From Sulfurimonas sp. (GTDB lineage Bacteria > Campylobacterota > Campylobacteria > Campylobacterales > Sulfurimonadaceae), in NCBI GenBank assembly GCA_021107375.1, contig JAIOSY010000028.1:1-18865 (forward strand): 18,865 nucleotides of DNA. Reading direction: 5' to 3'. Shown in pieces: positions 1-8,805 of the stretch. The position numbers and the translations under genes were made by a program. Each line of letters starts with the position of its first letter. Position 1 is the first letter of the stretch. Below the pieces are notes generated by a model. The model did not search any database. It was not told where the DNA came from and saw nothing but the letters and a program-made list of their open reading frames with translations.

Positions 1-147
1 AATGATAATATTAAAGTTATGGATGATACATCTATCGCTTTAGCAAAAGATAATAAATTACCAATCATAGTATGTGATATGTCTAAACAAGGTAATATTT
101 TAGATATTTTAAATGGTAATATGGAGAATTGTTCAATAGTTAAATAA
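1..147 (+). CDS. pyrH: UMP kinase, C-terminal end (partial)
   Basis: The window opens in frame inside a gene whose last 48 residues read NDNIKVMDDTSIALAKDNK, then LPIIVCDMSKQGNILDIL, ending CSIVK-TAA. The K-x-MD-x-T-x-x-x-L-(x)5-LP-I-x-V-x-D segment followed by a GN-(I/L)-x-x-(I/L)-x-x-G tail is the typical C terminus of bacterial UMP kinase, a hexameric amino-acid-kinase-fold enzyme that makes UDP from UMP in pyrimidine biosynthesis. The identification rests on this short tail and on position: pyrH precedes rpoZ-spoT-tyrS in Campylobacter as I recall it. The 5' part, including the ATP and UMP binding sites, lies outside the window. Confidence 0.85.
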   Translation, partial: NDNIKVMDDTSIALAKDNKLPIIVCDMSKQGNILDILNGNMENCSIVK

Positions 148-157
148 TTAGTATAAA

Positions 158-278
158 ATCACACTAGTGTGATGGGCTTCCTGCCGAAGGAAACCTAGTG
201 TTAGCGTAGATAAAGGAATTACTTCCTTTATCGTTATAAAATAAGGGAAAAGGTTCCCTTAAATTTATGAAATAAATT
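158..278 (+). other. Cluster of small hairpins between pyrH and rpoZ
   Basis: The pyrH-rpoZ gap holds at least five inverted repeats in about 120 bases. These are a perfect 16-base palindrome (158-173); TTCCT/AGGAA around GCCGA (178-192); a perfect 10-bp stem with loop TTAC (209-218/223-232); an 8-bp stem with loop AAGG (242-249/254-261); and an A/T-only 7-bp stem with loop GAA (262-268/272-278) ending just before the rpoZ ribosome binding site. In addition ACACTAG (161-167) can pair with CTAGTGT (195-201), which would enclose the second hairpin and exclude the first palindrome. None is followed by a clean T-run, so an ordinary terminator is not obvious. It could be an attenuator or RNA-processing leader, or a small palindromic repeat insertion. 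The hairpins are seen; their role is inference. Confidence 0.6.
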
Positions 279-292
279 AAAGGAAAATAAAT

Positions 293-514
293 TTGAAAAC
301 AGAAGAATTAACAGCAAAAATTTTACAAGATAATCCAAATATGGATAATTATCAACTAGCACTAGCAGTAGCAAAAAGAACTGATGAACTTTTAAACGGT
401 TCATCAAGTAAATTAAATATTGACCCTAAAAGTATTAAAGCTGCAGATTTAGCTTTAATGGAAATAGCTGAAGGACTTGTAAAAGTTAAAGGCTTTGTAG
501 ATATAGAGAAATAA
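293..514 (+). CDS. rpoZ: RNA polymerase omega subunit
   Basis: Encodes a 73-residue protein, close to the usual size of omega, the small subunit that wraps the C-terminal tail of beta-prime and helps assemble RNA polymerase. The start (M)KTEELTAKIL, the conserved central LALAVAKRTDEL (omega proteins have (L)-x-VAKRA-x-x-L) and the C-terminal DLALMEIAEGLVKV match the family. The start is TTG at 293, chosen because AAGGA at 279-283 lies at a good distance and the first residues align with other omegas. The gene is separated from spoT by only four bases; coupling omega, which takes part in the ppGpp response of polymerase, with the ppGpp enzyme is common in bacteria. Confidence 0.85.
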   Translation: MKTEELTAKILQDNPNMDNYQLALAVAKRTDELLNGSSSKLNIDPKSIKAADLALMEIAEGLVKVKGFVDIEK

Positions 515-518
515 TAAT

Positions 519-2672
519 TTGAATCTGAGTCAATTAGATATAGAAAAGGTTAAGCATCTACATGATGTTGACTCGGCATCAGCATACCTTTTTTCCCATA
601 TGGAAGCTACTGATTCTTTAAAAGAAGCATTAGAGTATTCCAAAATAGCTCATCAGACACAAGTTAGAAAAAGTGGTGAACCTTATATAATACATCCAAT
701 TTTAGTAGCAAGTATAGTATCTTCCATAACGGATGATGAATCTATGGCTATAGCTGCTTTGCTTCATGATGTTGTTGAAGATACCGATATAACTATAGAA
801 GAAATCTCGAAAAAATTTGGGGAAGATGTTGCTCATTTAGTTAATGGTATTACTAAAATTGATACTATTAGAGATTCTGAACTTGTTCCATCGACATCAA
901 ATGAAAAATTAATAACATCAGCACTCTCGTTTAGAAAAATGTTACTTGCTAGTATAGAAGATGTAAGAGTTTTAGTTGTAAAACTTTGTGATAGACTTCA
1001 CAATATGCTAACTCTTGATGCATTACCAGAATATAAGCAGATTCGTATTGCAGAGGAAACGCTTGTTGTTTATGCTCCCATAGCACATCGATTAGGGATA
1101 AGTTTTTTAAAAAATATTTTAGAAGATTTAAGTTTTTCATACCTTTTTAAAGAGGAAAAACATCATATAGATAATTATCTTGATACAAATTATCACTCTA
1201 TGGAGATGAAATTAAGTGAGTTCAGGGATTCTATCTCTAGTTTACTTATTAAAAATGGTTTTTGTGAGGATGATTTTGAGATAATAAGTCGTGTAAAACA
1301 CCGTTATTCTATTTATTTGAAAATGCAGAGAAAAGGTGTAGGTATTGATGAGGTTCTTGATCTTTTAGCAGTTAGAATTTTAACAACAGATGCAGTAAAG
1401 TGTTATAATATTTTGGGTTTAATTCATCTGAATTTTCAGCCATTATCTTCAAGGTTTAAAGATTATATTGCAGTTGCAAAAGATAATGGATACCAAACTA
1501 TTCATACTACAGTTTTTCACAATACTGCGATTATTGAAGTTCAAATTAGAACTTATGCTATGCATCAAACTGCAGAGCTTGGAGTTGCTGCTCACTGGAA
1601 ATATAAAAGTGGTGGAAATAATAATATAAAGTTAGATTGGTTACATAATCTTCAATATCAAAATGAATCAGTTGAAGATTTTTATGAGTTGATTAAAAAT
1701 GACCTTTACTCTGAAGATATATCTGTATTCTCTCCAAAAGGGGATGCTTTTACTCTCCCTCGTGGTGCTCTTGTTCTTGATTTTGCATATGCAGTTCATA
1801 CAGAGGTTGGCAATAAAGCTGCGTCGGCTCTTTTAAATAAAACAAAATCATCATTGCTTTCTGAACTTAGTAATGGTGATATAGTTAAAATAAATACAAG
1901 CGATGAGGTTATAACAAGATGTAGTTGGATAGATGCTGTAAAAACATCTAAAGCTACAACAAATATGAGAGTTAATTGTAATGCAATAATAAGAGAGATA
2001 AATGCAAAATCAAGTATTTTAATTGTTGCTACAGCAATGAACTTGAACTATGCAAGAGTAAGTGAATGGTTTGATGAAAGTAGTTGTGAAGCTCGTTCAA
2101 AAATACCATGCGATATTGAGCATTATAGAGGTGCTATTAGTAAATATGCAACAGATATAGCTAAAAATAATAGATTTGCAGGTTTTATTTCTAAACATAG
2201 ATTTAAATTAAAGTCAAAAATTATTTCTGATTTGGAAATATTTAGTGTTTCTAATATTAATGATGTTGTTTTTGATTATTGTTGTCATCCCAAATCTGGT
2301 GATGAGATAATGGCATTTTTAGAAAAAGGGAAAGTGCATGTGCATCACAAAATGTGTGCAAATGCTTATAAAAAATTAGAAGACCATGTACCTATGGTTT
2401 TTATACGATGGAATAAAGAAAACAAATATCATTATAGTTTAATAGTGTCACTTCATAATGAAAAAGGGGCATTAGCTGACTTTTTAACTTATCTTGTGAG
2501 ATTAAACATAGATATTACATCTATAGAATTAGGTAAAGACAGTGGTGATTATGTAAAATATTGTGAACTTGGATTTGAGTCTAAAGAAGCTGATATTAAC
2601 TCACTTCGTGTTAAAATGGCTAATAAAATAAAAGTTATTCAGTTGATTAGAACCGATGACGCATATAGATAA
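519..2672 (+). CDS. spoT: Bifunctional (p)ppGpp synthetase/hydrolase (RelA/SpoT family)
   Basis: A 717-residue cytoplasmic RSH enzyme controlling the stringent response. The N-terminal HD hydrolase domain shows H59, the H83-D84 pair in LLHDVVEDT and D158 in CDRLHN, so ppGpp hydrolysis is expected. The synthetase domain (about 230-370) has YSIYLKMQRKG, RFKDYIA at 312-318 and NGYQTIHTTV, then EVQIRT and AELGVAAHWKYK. The RxKD form (RFKD) is the one found in bifunctional Rel/SpoT enzymes, as opposed to ExDD of RelA. A TGS domain follows at about 400-462 (SVFSPKGDAFTLPRGA) and an ACT domain ends the protein (about 640-717). Length and order fit a full-length enzyme. The start is TTG, four bases after rpoZ, with only a weak purine-rich site; the next ATG (codon 28) would cut conserved sequence. 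Campylobacterota usually have this as their only long RSH protein. Confidence 0.93.
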   Translation: MNLSQLDIEKVKHLHDVDSASAYLFSHMEATDSLKEALEYSKIAHQTQVRKSGEPYIIHPILVASIVSSITDDESMAIAALLHDVVEDTDITIEEISKKFGEDVAHLVNGITKIDTIRDSELVPSTSNEKLITSALSFRKMLLASIEDVRVLVVKLCDRLHNMLTLDALPEYKQIRIAEETLVVYAPIAHRLGISFLKNILEDLSFSYLFKEEKHHIDNYLDTNYHSMEMKLSEFRDSISSLLIKNGFCEDDFEIISRVKHRYSIYLKMQRKGVGIDEVLDLLAVRILTTDAVKCYNILGLIHLNFQPLSSRFKDYIAVAKDNGYQTIHTTVFHNTAIIEVQIRTYAMHQTAELGVAAHWKYKSGGNNNIKLDWLHNLQYQNESVEDFYELIKNDLYSEDISVFSPKGDAFTLPRGALVLDFAYAVHTEVGNKAASALLNKTKSSLLSELSNGDIVKINTSDEVITRCSWIDAVKTSKATTNMRVNCNAIIREINAKSSILIVATAMNLNYARVSEWFDESSCEARSKIPCDIEHYRGAISKYATDIAKNNRFAGFISKHRFKLKSKIISDLEIFSVSNINDVVFDYCCHPKSGDEIMAFLEKGKVHVHHKMCANAYKKLEDHVPMVFIRWNKENKYHYSLIVSLHNEKGALADFLTYLVRLNIDITSIELGKDSGDYVKYCELGFESKEADINSLRVKMANKIKVIQLIRTDDAYR

Positions 2673-2694
2673 TATTAATAAATAAGAGAGAAAG

Positions 2695-3894
2695 ATGTTA
2701 GAAGAAGCTTTAAGAGAGATCCATAGAGGTAGTGCTGAAATAATTGACGATAAGAGAATTGAAAAACTTGTAAAAGCATATTTTGATGAGGGTAAAACTT
2801 ATACTGTAAAAGCTGGATTTGATCCAACTGCACCTGATTTACATCTTGGTCATACTGTACTATTAAATAAACTTGCAACTTTTCAGAAGTATGGTGGGAT
2901 TGTTCAGTTTTTAATAGGTGATTTTACCGCAACTATCGGTGATCCAACTGGTAAAAATGTAACTAGAAAAGTGTTATCTCAAGAGGATATTAAAAATAAT
3001 ATTGCCTCTTATACTACACAAGCTTTTAAAATTTTAGATAAAAATAAAACAGAAATAGTTTATAATAATGATTGGTTAGCTCCTCTTGGTGCTATTGGTA
3101 TGCTTGAATTAGCATCAAATCTTACTGTTGCTAGAATGTTAGAGCGTGATGATTTTTCTAAAAGATATGCTTCACAAACTCCAATCGCAGTAAGTGAATT
3201 TATGTATCCACTTCTTCAAGGTTATGATAGTGTTCATTTAAAAAGTGATGTTGAGATAGGTGGAACGGATCAAAAATTCAATCTTTTAATGGGAAGACAA
3301 CTTCAAAAAGCTTATGATGTAAAAAAACAGCAAGCTGTTTTAATGATGCCTATTTTAGAGGGTCTTGATGGTGTACAAAAGATGAGTAAATCTTTAGGAA
3401 ACTATATAGGTGTTTCAGATGAACCAAATGATATGTTTGGAAAAATGTTAAGTATAAGTGATGACCTTATGTGGAGATATTATCTGCTACTTAGTTCAAA
3501 ACCTCTAGATGAGATAGCAACTATAAAAAATGGAGTTCTTGATGGCTCGCTTCACCCTAAAAAGGTTAAAGAGGGATTGGCTTTAGAGATAACTGCCAGA
3601 TTTCATTCAGATGAACTTGCTCTTGGGGCAAAAGAAGCATTTGACTCTCTTCACTCAAAAAGTCAAATACCAATAGATATAGCTGAATTTAGTTGTGATG
3701 GAGAGATTTGGATAGCAAAAGCATTGGTAGATTGTAACATTGAGCCATCAACTTCACAAGCAAGGCGAGATATTAAGCAAGGTGCTGTTAAAATAGACCA
3801 GATAAAAATATCTGACGAGCAATTACAACTATCAAGTGGTGAATATGTGCTTCAAGTTGGAAAAAGAAAATTTGCAAAACTAAAGGTTAATTAG
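2695..3894 (+). CDS. tyrS: Tyrosyl-tRNA synthetase
   Basis: A 399-residue class I aminoacyl-tRNA synthetase charging tRNA-Tyr. The Rossmann-fold signature is HLGH at residues 50-53 (in DPTAPDLHLGH) and the second ATP-binding motif is KMSKS at 229-233. The KMSKS form places it in the TyrZ-like bacterial group rather than the KFGKT group. YPLLQGYDSVHL and EIGGTDQKFNLL, which form the tyrosine site, are present. The last 65 residues (PSTSQARRDIKQGAVKID, then GEYVLQVGKRKFAKL) form an S4 RNA-binding domain. AAGAGAGAAAG precedes the ATG. The gene lies 22 bases after spoT, and its stop codon directly abuts the ATG of the next gene, so translational coupling is likely. Confidence 0.95.
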   Translation: MLEEALREIHRGSAEIIDDKRIEKLVKAYFDEGKTYTVKAGFDPTAPDLHLGHTVLLNKLATFQKYGGIVQFLIGDFTATIGDPTGKNVTRKVLSQEDIKNNIASYTTQAFKILDKNKTEIVYNNDWLAPLGAIGMLELASNLTVARMLERDDFSKRYASQTPIAVSEFMYPLLQGYDSVHLKSDVEIGGTDQKFNLLMGRQLQKAYDVKKQQAVLMMPILEGLDGVQKMSKSLGNYIGVSDEPNDMFGKMLSISDDLMWRYYLLLSSKPLDEIATIKNGVLDGSLHPKKVKEGLALEITARFHSDELALGAKEAFDSLHSKSQIPIDIAEFSCDGEIWIAKALVDCNIEPSTSQARRDIKQGAVKIDQIKISDEQLQLSSGEYVLQVGKRKFAKLKVN

Positions 3895-4986
3895 ATGAGT
3901 TTTAAGTCTTTACAAATAGGTAAGTATACAATTCCTAAGCCTATTGTTCAAGGTGGTATGGGTGTTGGTATTAGCTGGGATGGTCTTGCTGGAAATGTTT
4001 CTAAAGAGGGTGGCCTAGGTGTTGTAAGTTCAGTTGGTACTGGATATTATGATGATAAAAAGTTTGCAGGAAAATTAGTTTCAGGAAGACCGTTATCTGA
4101 GGAAAATTTCTATTCAAGAGATGGTTTTGAAGCAATAATTAAAAATGCAAGAAAAATTTGTGGTGATAAACCATTAGCTGCAAATATTCTTTATGCTATT
4201 AATGGTTATGGTGATGTTGTAAAAAATGCTTGTGAATTAGGTATTGATATTATTATAACAGGAGCAGGACTTCCAACAAATATGCCTGAGTTTACAGAGG
4301 GTTATCCTGATGTTGCACTTGTTCCTATTGTATCATCTGCTAAAGCTCTTAAAATTATTTGTAAAAGATGGCAAAAAAGATACAATAGACTTCCTGATGC
4401 TGTAGTTGTAGAGGGTCCTAAAAGTGGTGGTCACCAAGGTTTTACTTATGAACAGTGTAAATTACCTGAAAATCAGTTAGAAAATATTGTTGCTCCTGTA
4501 GTTGAAGAGGCTGCTAAGTGGGGAGATATTCCAGTAATTGCTGCTGGTGGTGTTTGGGATAAAAATGATATAGTGCAGATGTTGTCTCTTGGTGCCAGAG
4601 GTGTTCAAATGGGTACTCGTTTTATTGGTACACATGAGTGTGATGCACATGAAAATTTTAAACAAGTTCTTATAAACGCAAAAGAGGAAGATATTCAACT
4701 TATGGGTTCACCTGTTGGTTATCCAGCACAAGGTATTGTTACAAATCTTACTCATTTAGTTGCAAAAAGAGAGGGTCCAGCTATTAAATGTATCTCAAAC
4801 TGTGTTGCTCCATGTAATCGTGGAGTTGAAGCAAAAGAGGTTGGATTTTGTATAGCTGATAGACTAAGTGATGCTTATGAAGGTAATCTTGAAACAGGTT
4901 TATTCTTCTCTGGTACAAATGGATATAAATTAGATAAAATCATCTCTGTAAAAGAGTTAATGAGTAAACTAATTGAAGGTGAATAG
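3895..4986 (+). CDS. Nitronate monooxygenase family flavoprotein (NPD/FMN-dependent TIM barrel)
   Basis: A 363-residue predicted FMN-binding TIM-barrel oxidoreductase of the 2-nitropropane dioxygenase/nitronate monooxygenase family. Visible signatures are the N-terminal strand and flavin loop PIVQGGMGVGISW, the KSGGHQGF motif with H180 (position of the family catalytic histidine), IPVIAAGGVWD and GARGVQMGTRFIGTHE, which bind the FMN phosphate. The C-terminal part has a cysteine-rich stretch (CISNCVAPCNRG) that I associate with the epsilonproteobacterial members. It follows tyrS without any gap and occupies the place of the 2-nitropropane dioxygenase-like gene that I recall between tyrS and amiA in C. 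jejuni. The physiological substrate is not known to me; the family also contains enoyl-ACP reductase FabK-like enzymes, so nitronate oxidation should not be assumed. Confidence 0.8.
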   Translation: MSFKSLQIGKYTIPKPIVQGGMGVGISWDGLAGNVSKEGGLGVVSSVGTGYYDDKKFAGKLVSGRPLSEENFYSRDGFEAIIKNARKICGDKPLAANILYAINGYGDVVKNACELGIDIIITGAGLPTNMPEFTEGYPDVALVPIVSSAKALKIICKRWQKRYNRLPDAVVVEGPKSGGHQGFTYEQCKLPENQLENIVAPVVEEAAKWGDIPVIAAGGVWDKNDIVQMLSLGARGVQMGTRFIGTHECDAHENFKQVLINAKEEDIQLMGSPVGYPAQGIVTNLTHLVAKREGPAIKCISNCVAPCNRGVEAKEVGFCIADRLSDAYEGNLETGLFFSGTNGYKLDKIISVKELMSKLIEGE

Positions 4987-4993
4987 TTAGTTA

Positions 4994-6367
4994 ATGTTTC
5001 GCCTATTTTCACTTTTTTTTATACTTGTAGTATCTATACATGCTTTAAGTGATAGTGCTATTTTAAAACGAGCTGATGGTTTGATGAAAACTAGCAACAA
5101 AAGTAATCAGTTCCGTGCATATAATGACTATAAAAACCTTTATCTTCGCTCTATTATGGCTGAAGATGATAAACTGAAAGTTAGTGCATTAGAGGGTATA
5201 GTTAAAAGTGGAAACAAACTTCGTATTGATACTTATCAGTATTCAAAAGAGTTATTGGAGCTAAAGCCAAAGAGTAAAATTAAAACTTCAAAAGTAAAAA
5301 AAATAAAACTCAAATCTTCTCATAAATTAGAATCAATAAACTTTAAAGGTGATAGGTTAGTCTTAGAGTTTGACAAACCATTAACGACAAAACAGGTCAA
5401 TTATTTTACACTTTATGATTCTAAAAAACAGCAATATAGATATATTTTTGATATTCATGCTTCTATGCTTACAAAATCTAAAACTCTTAGAAAAAAAGGT
5501 ATTAAACGGATTAAATTAGCACAGTTTAAACCGAGTATATTAAGACTTGTTATTGAAAATAATAAAAAGTTAAAAGTAAGATTTAAAAAAGATTTAGAAC
5601 AATTAAGAATAACTATTGATAATTCAAATAAAATAACTCCACATGCCAAGAGTATAAAAAGAGAAGTTACTCCATTTAGACTTGATAGAAATAAAGTTAT
5701 AGTTATAGATGCTGGTCATGGTGGAAAAGACCCTGGTGCTGTAGGTTATAGTAGGTATAGAGAAAAAATTGTTGTTATGGATATTGCTAAAGAGTTAAAA
5801 GCTATATTAAAATCTCGTGGATATAAGGTTTATATGACAAGGGATAGAGATAAATTTGTTAAACTTAGCAATAGAACAAAATATGCAAATAAAAAAGATG
5901 CAGATATTTTTATATCTATTCATGCAAATGCAGTTGCAAAGAAAAATGCTAAAAAAGTTCATGGGATAGAGTGCTATTTTTTATCTAAATCTAAATCAAA
6001 TAGAGCTAAAAGTGTTGCAGCAAAAGAGAACTCAGCAGATTTAAGTGATATGAACTTTTATGGAAAGCAAAGTTTTTTAAATACAGTAAATTCTCATAAT
6101 ATTGTAGCTTCAAATAAATTAGCTACTGATTTACAAAGAGGGATGTTAGGCTCACTTAAAAAGTCTTATAAAAATGTTCATGATGGTGGAGTTAGAGAAG
6201 GTCCATTTTGGGTATTAGTTGGTGCTCAAATGCCTTCTGTTTTAGTTGAAGTTGGATTTATCTCACATCCTACTGAAGCAAAACGATTAGTTAGTTCTAA
6301 GTATCAAAAAAAATTAGCTCGTGGATTAGCAGATGGAGTAGAAAGATATTTCGTTAATTGCAAATAA
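4994..6367 (+). CDS. amiA: N-acetylmuramoyl-L-alanine amidase (Amidase_3), exported
   Basis: A 457-residue periplasmic zinc amidase that cleaves the bond between MurNAc and the peptide stem during cell separation. It begins with a signal peptide (MFRLFSLFFILVVSIHALS). A basic linker and an AMIN-like beta domain (about 105-205, LESINFKGDRLVLEFDKPL) probably target it to peptidoglycan. The catalytic domain (about 225-457) has all the expected metal ligands and catalytic acids: H242 in IDAGHGGKDPGAVG, E257 in YREK, H310 in ISIHANA and E419 in VLVEVGFISHP. The insertion between the second histidine and the final glutamate is the usual regulatory helix region. It closes the pyrH-to-amiA operon, seven bases after the previous gene. 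The IS begins 31 bases after its stop, and no terminator is visible in that short remainder. Confidence 0.9.
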   Translation: MFRLFSLFFILVVSIHALSDSAILKRADGLMKTSNKSNQFRAYNDYKNLYLRSIMAEDDKLKVSALEGIVKSGNKLRIDTYQYSKELLELKPKSKIKTSKVKKIKLKSSHKLESINFKGDRLVLEFDKPLTTKQVNYFTLYDSKKQQYRYIFDIHASMLTKSKTLRKKGIKRIKLAQFKPSILRLVIENNKKLKVRFKKDLEQLRITIDNSNKITPHAKSIKREVTPFRLDRNKVIVIDAGHGGKDPGAVGYSRYREKIVVMDIAKELKAILKSRGYKVYMTRDRDKFVKLSNRTKYANKKDADIFISIHANAVAKKNAKKVHGIECYFLSKSKSNRAKSVAAKENSADLSDMNFYGKQSFLNTVNSHNIVASNKLATDLQRGMLGSLKKSYKNVHDGGVREGPFWVLVGAQMPSVLVEVGFISHPTEAKRLVSSKYQKKLARGLADGVERYFVNCK

Positions 6368-6390
6368 ATCATTCTAATCTCCACATGCCA

Positions 6391-6398
6391 AGTTTAGT
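6391..6398. repeat. Target-site duplication, left copy
   Basis: AGTTTAGT here is repeated exactly at 7710-7717, on the far side of the insertion sequence. Bases directly outside both copies differ, so the duplication is 8 bp, the length typical of IS256-family insertions. Its perfect state suggests that the two ends still belong to the original insertion event. Confidence 0.88.
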
Positions 6399-6422
6399 GG
6401 AACCGTTCAAAAATCTGTGTCA
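6399..6422. repeat. IS left inverted repeat
   Basis: Starts GGAACCGTTCAAAA and continues into the strongly conserved ATCTGTGTCA. Aligned to the reverse complement of 7686-7709, 19 of 24 positions match; four of the five mismatches lie in the outer seven bases and the inner core ATCTGTGTCA is identical. Confidence 0.9.
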
Positions 6423-6457
6423 ATCGGGTAAAATAACAATTACTCAAGGACACACAG

Positions 6458-7660
<1,203 letters not shown>

Positions 7661-7685
7661 TACAATTTTAGGAATTACTCGATGC

Positions 7686-7709
7686 TGACACAGATTATTG
7701 AATACTACC
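7686..7709. repeat. IS right inverted repeat
   Basis: Ends in ...ATACTACC; its reverse complement starts GGTAGTATTCAATA and runs into ATCTGTGTCA, matching the left end at 19 of 24 positions. The transposase stop lies 25 bases inside it. Confidence 0.9.
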
Positions 7710-7717
7710 AGTTTAGT
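7710..7717. repeat. Target-site duplication, right copy (contains stop codon of the DHH gene)
   Basis: AGTTTAGT, identical to 6391-6398. Bases 7713-7715 (TTA, read TAA on the minus strand) are the stop codon of the DHH phosphoesterase gene, so the copy of the target made on insertion keeps that gene full length. Confidence 0.88.
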
Positions 7718-8789
7718 CCTCTTTTTTATACTCTAAATCACCAGCTCTCGATTCTTTATCATTAATAATAGCTTCGATTTGTTGTTTAACTTTGTCGTAT
7801 CTGTATTGTTCTTTAAAGCCCATGATTCTACCACCAGCAGCATTTGGATGCCCACCACCATTTGCCCACTCTTTTGAAATTTGAGCAACACTTACTTTAA
7901 AATTTGCTCTTAGGCTCATTGCACCTCTATAACTTACATCTACTATAAAGTCATACTCTGGATATGCTACTAAAAAGCCATTACCAACTATTGAAGTATT
8001 TCCTACTCCATAGCTTAGATAACCACGATAGCCTTTGTAGTAAATAGTATTTGTATCTCTTTTATCACCTAGTAGTTTTACAACATAGTTAGTTGATAGA
8101 TTATCAAGTGTATTATTTTTATCTATTTGAAAAAACTCTTTTTTCATAGTATGAATTTTATCATCAAGTACAATAGGTGCATCTTCTACATCCAAATACT
8201 TAGTAGCCTCTTTTAAAAGTGATAATTTATAATGGTTGTCTTGAGTTGCAAACATAACACGGTTAAGCTCTCTAGTCTCATTTACAAGTCTCATACAAAC
8301 TTTTCCATATTCAAAGTTTTGGACTTCATCAAGTTTCCATAAATCAACAGCATTAACGACATCTACAAATTTTTGCATCCATTTTGGTTCATTAAACTCA
8401 AAATTTTCTTTGGTATAGTCATACATAATTTTAGTTGCACATCTTGATTCATCAAGAAAATACCAATCATATTTTTTAGCACTCTCTTGTCCACTTCCGT
8501 GATGGTCAAGTAAAGTGATTTGTACATCCATTTTGTTGTCATTCATTTTACGAACTTCATTATTTAACCATCTTGATTCATCTGCAGTTAGATTTAAGTC
8601 AGTTATTAAAATTAAAGCACTTTTTTTATTGTTTTTAATATTCTCTAGCATTAAGTCTAGTTTAGACTTAACTTCTGCTCCATAATTGGCATTATAATTT
8701 GTAATCTCATACGGAGTGTATTGCATAATAAATTGACAGCTGTAGCCATCTAAATCTATGTGTGATAAGTGGTGAATTGTTTCTTTCAT
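7713..8789 (-). CDS. DHH-family phosphoesterase
   Basis: A 358-residue predicted cytoplasmic phosphoesterase. The N-terminal DHH domain has the metal-binding motifs SHIDLDGYSCQ (H-x-D-x-D, residues about 9-13), LITDLNLT and LLDHHGSGQ. The C-terminal DHHA1 domain ends in GGGHPNAAGG, which binds the substrate phosphate in this superfamily. RecJ exonucleases, nanoRNases (NrnA) and cyclic dinucleotide phosphodiesterases share this fold; at this size, and without a membrane or GGDEF part, an NrnA-like or pGpG/nanoRNA-type role is possible, but the substrate cannot be read from the sequence. The ATG is preceded by AAGGA and starts 16 bases after the flhA stop, so it is probably co-transcribed with flhA. 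I recall a DHH protein gene beside flhA in Helicobacter pylori as well. The IS inserted directly at its 3' end without changing the protein. Confidence 0.82.
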   Translation of the reverse strand: MKETIHHLSHIDLDGYSCQFIMQYTPYEITNYNANYGAEVKSKLDLMLENIKNNKKSALILITDLNLTADESRWLNNEVRKMNDNKMDVQITLLDHHGSGQESAKKYDWYFLDESRCATKIMYDYTKENFEFNEPKWMQKFVDVVNAVDLWKLDEVQNFEYGKVCMRLVNETRELNRVMFATQDNHYKLSLLKEATKYLDVEDAPIVLDDKIHTMKKEFFQIDKNNTLDNLSTNYVVKLLGDKRDTNTIYYKGYRGYLSYGVGNTSIVGNGFLVAYPEYDFIVDVSYRGAMSLRANFKVSVAQISKEWANGGGHPNAAGGRIMGFKEQYRYDKVKQQIEAIINDKESRAGDLEYKKED

Positions 8790-8805
8790 ATTTGTCCTTA
8801 AAATT

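Noticed and set aside
209..261. Rho-independent terminator after pyrH
   Set aside because: The stems are clear, but none is followed by a T-run on the plus strand, so they are reported only as hairpins.
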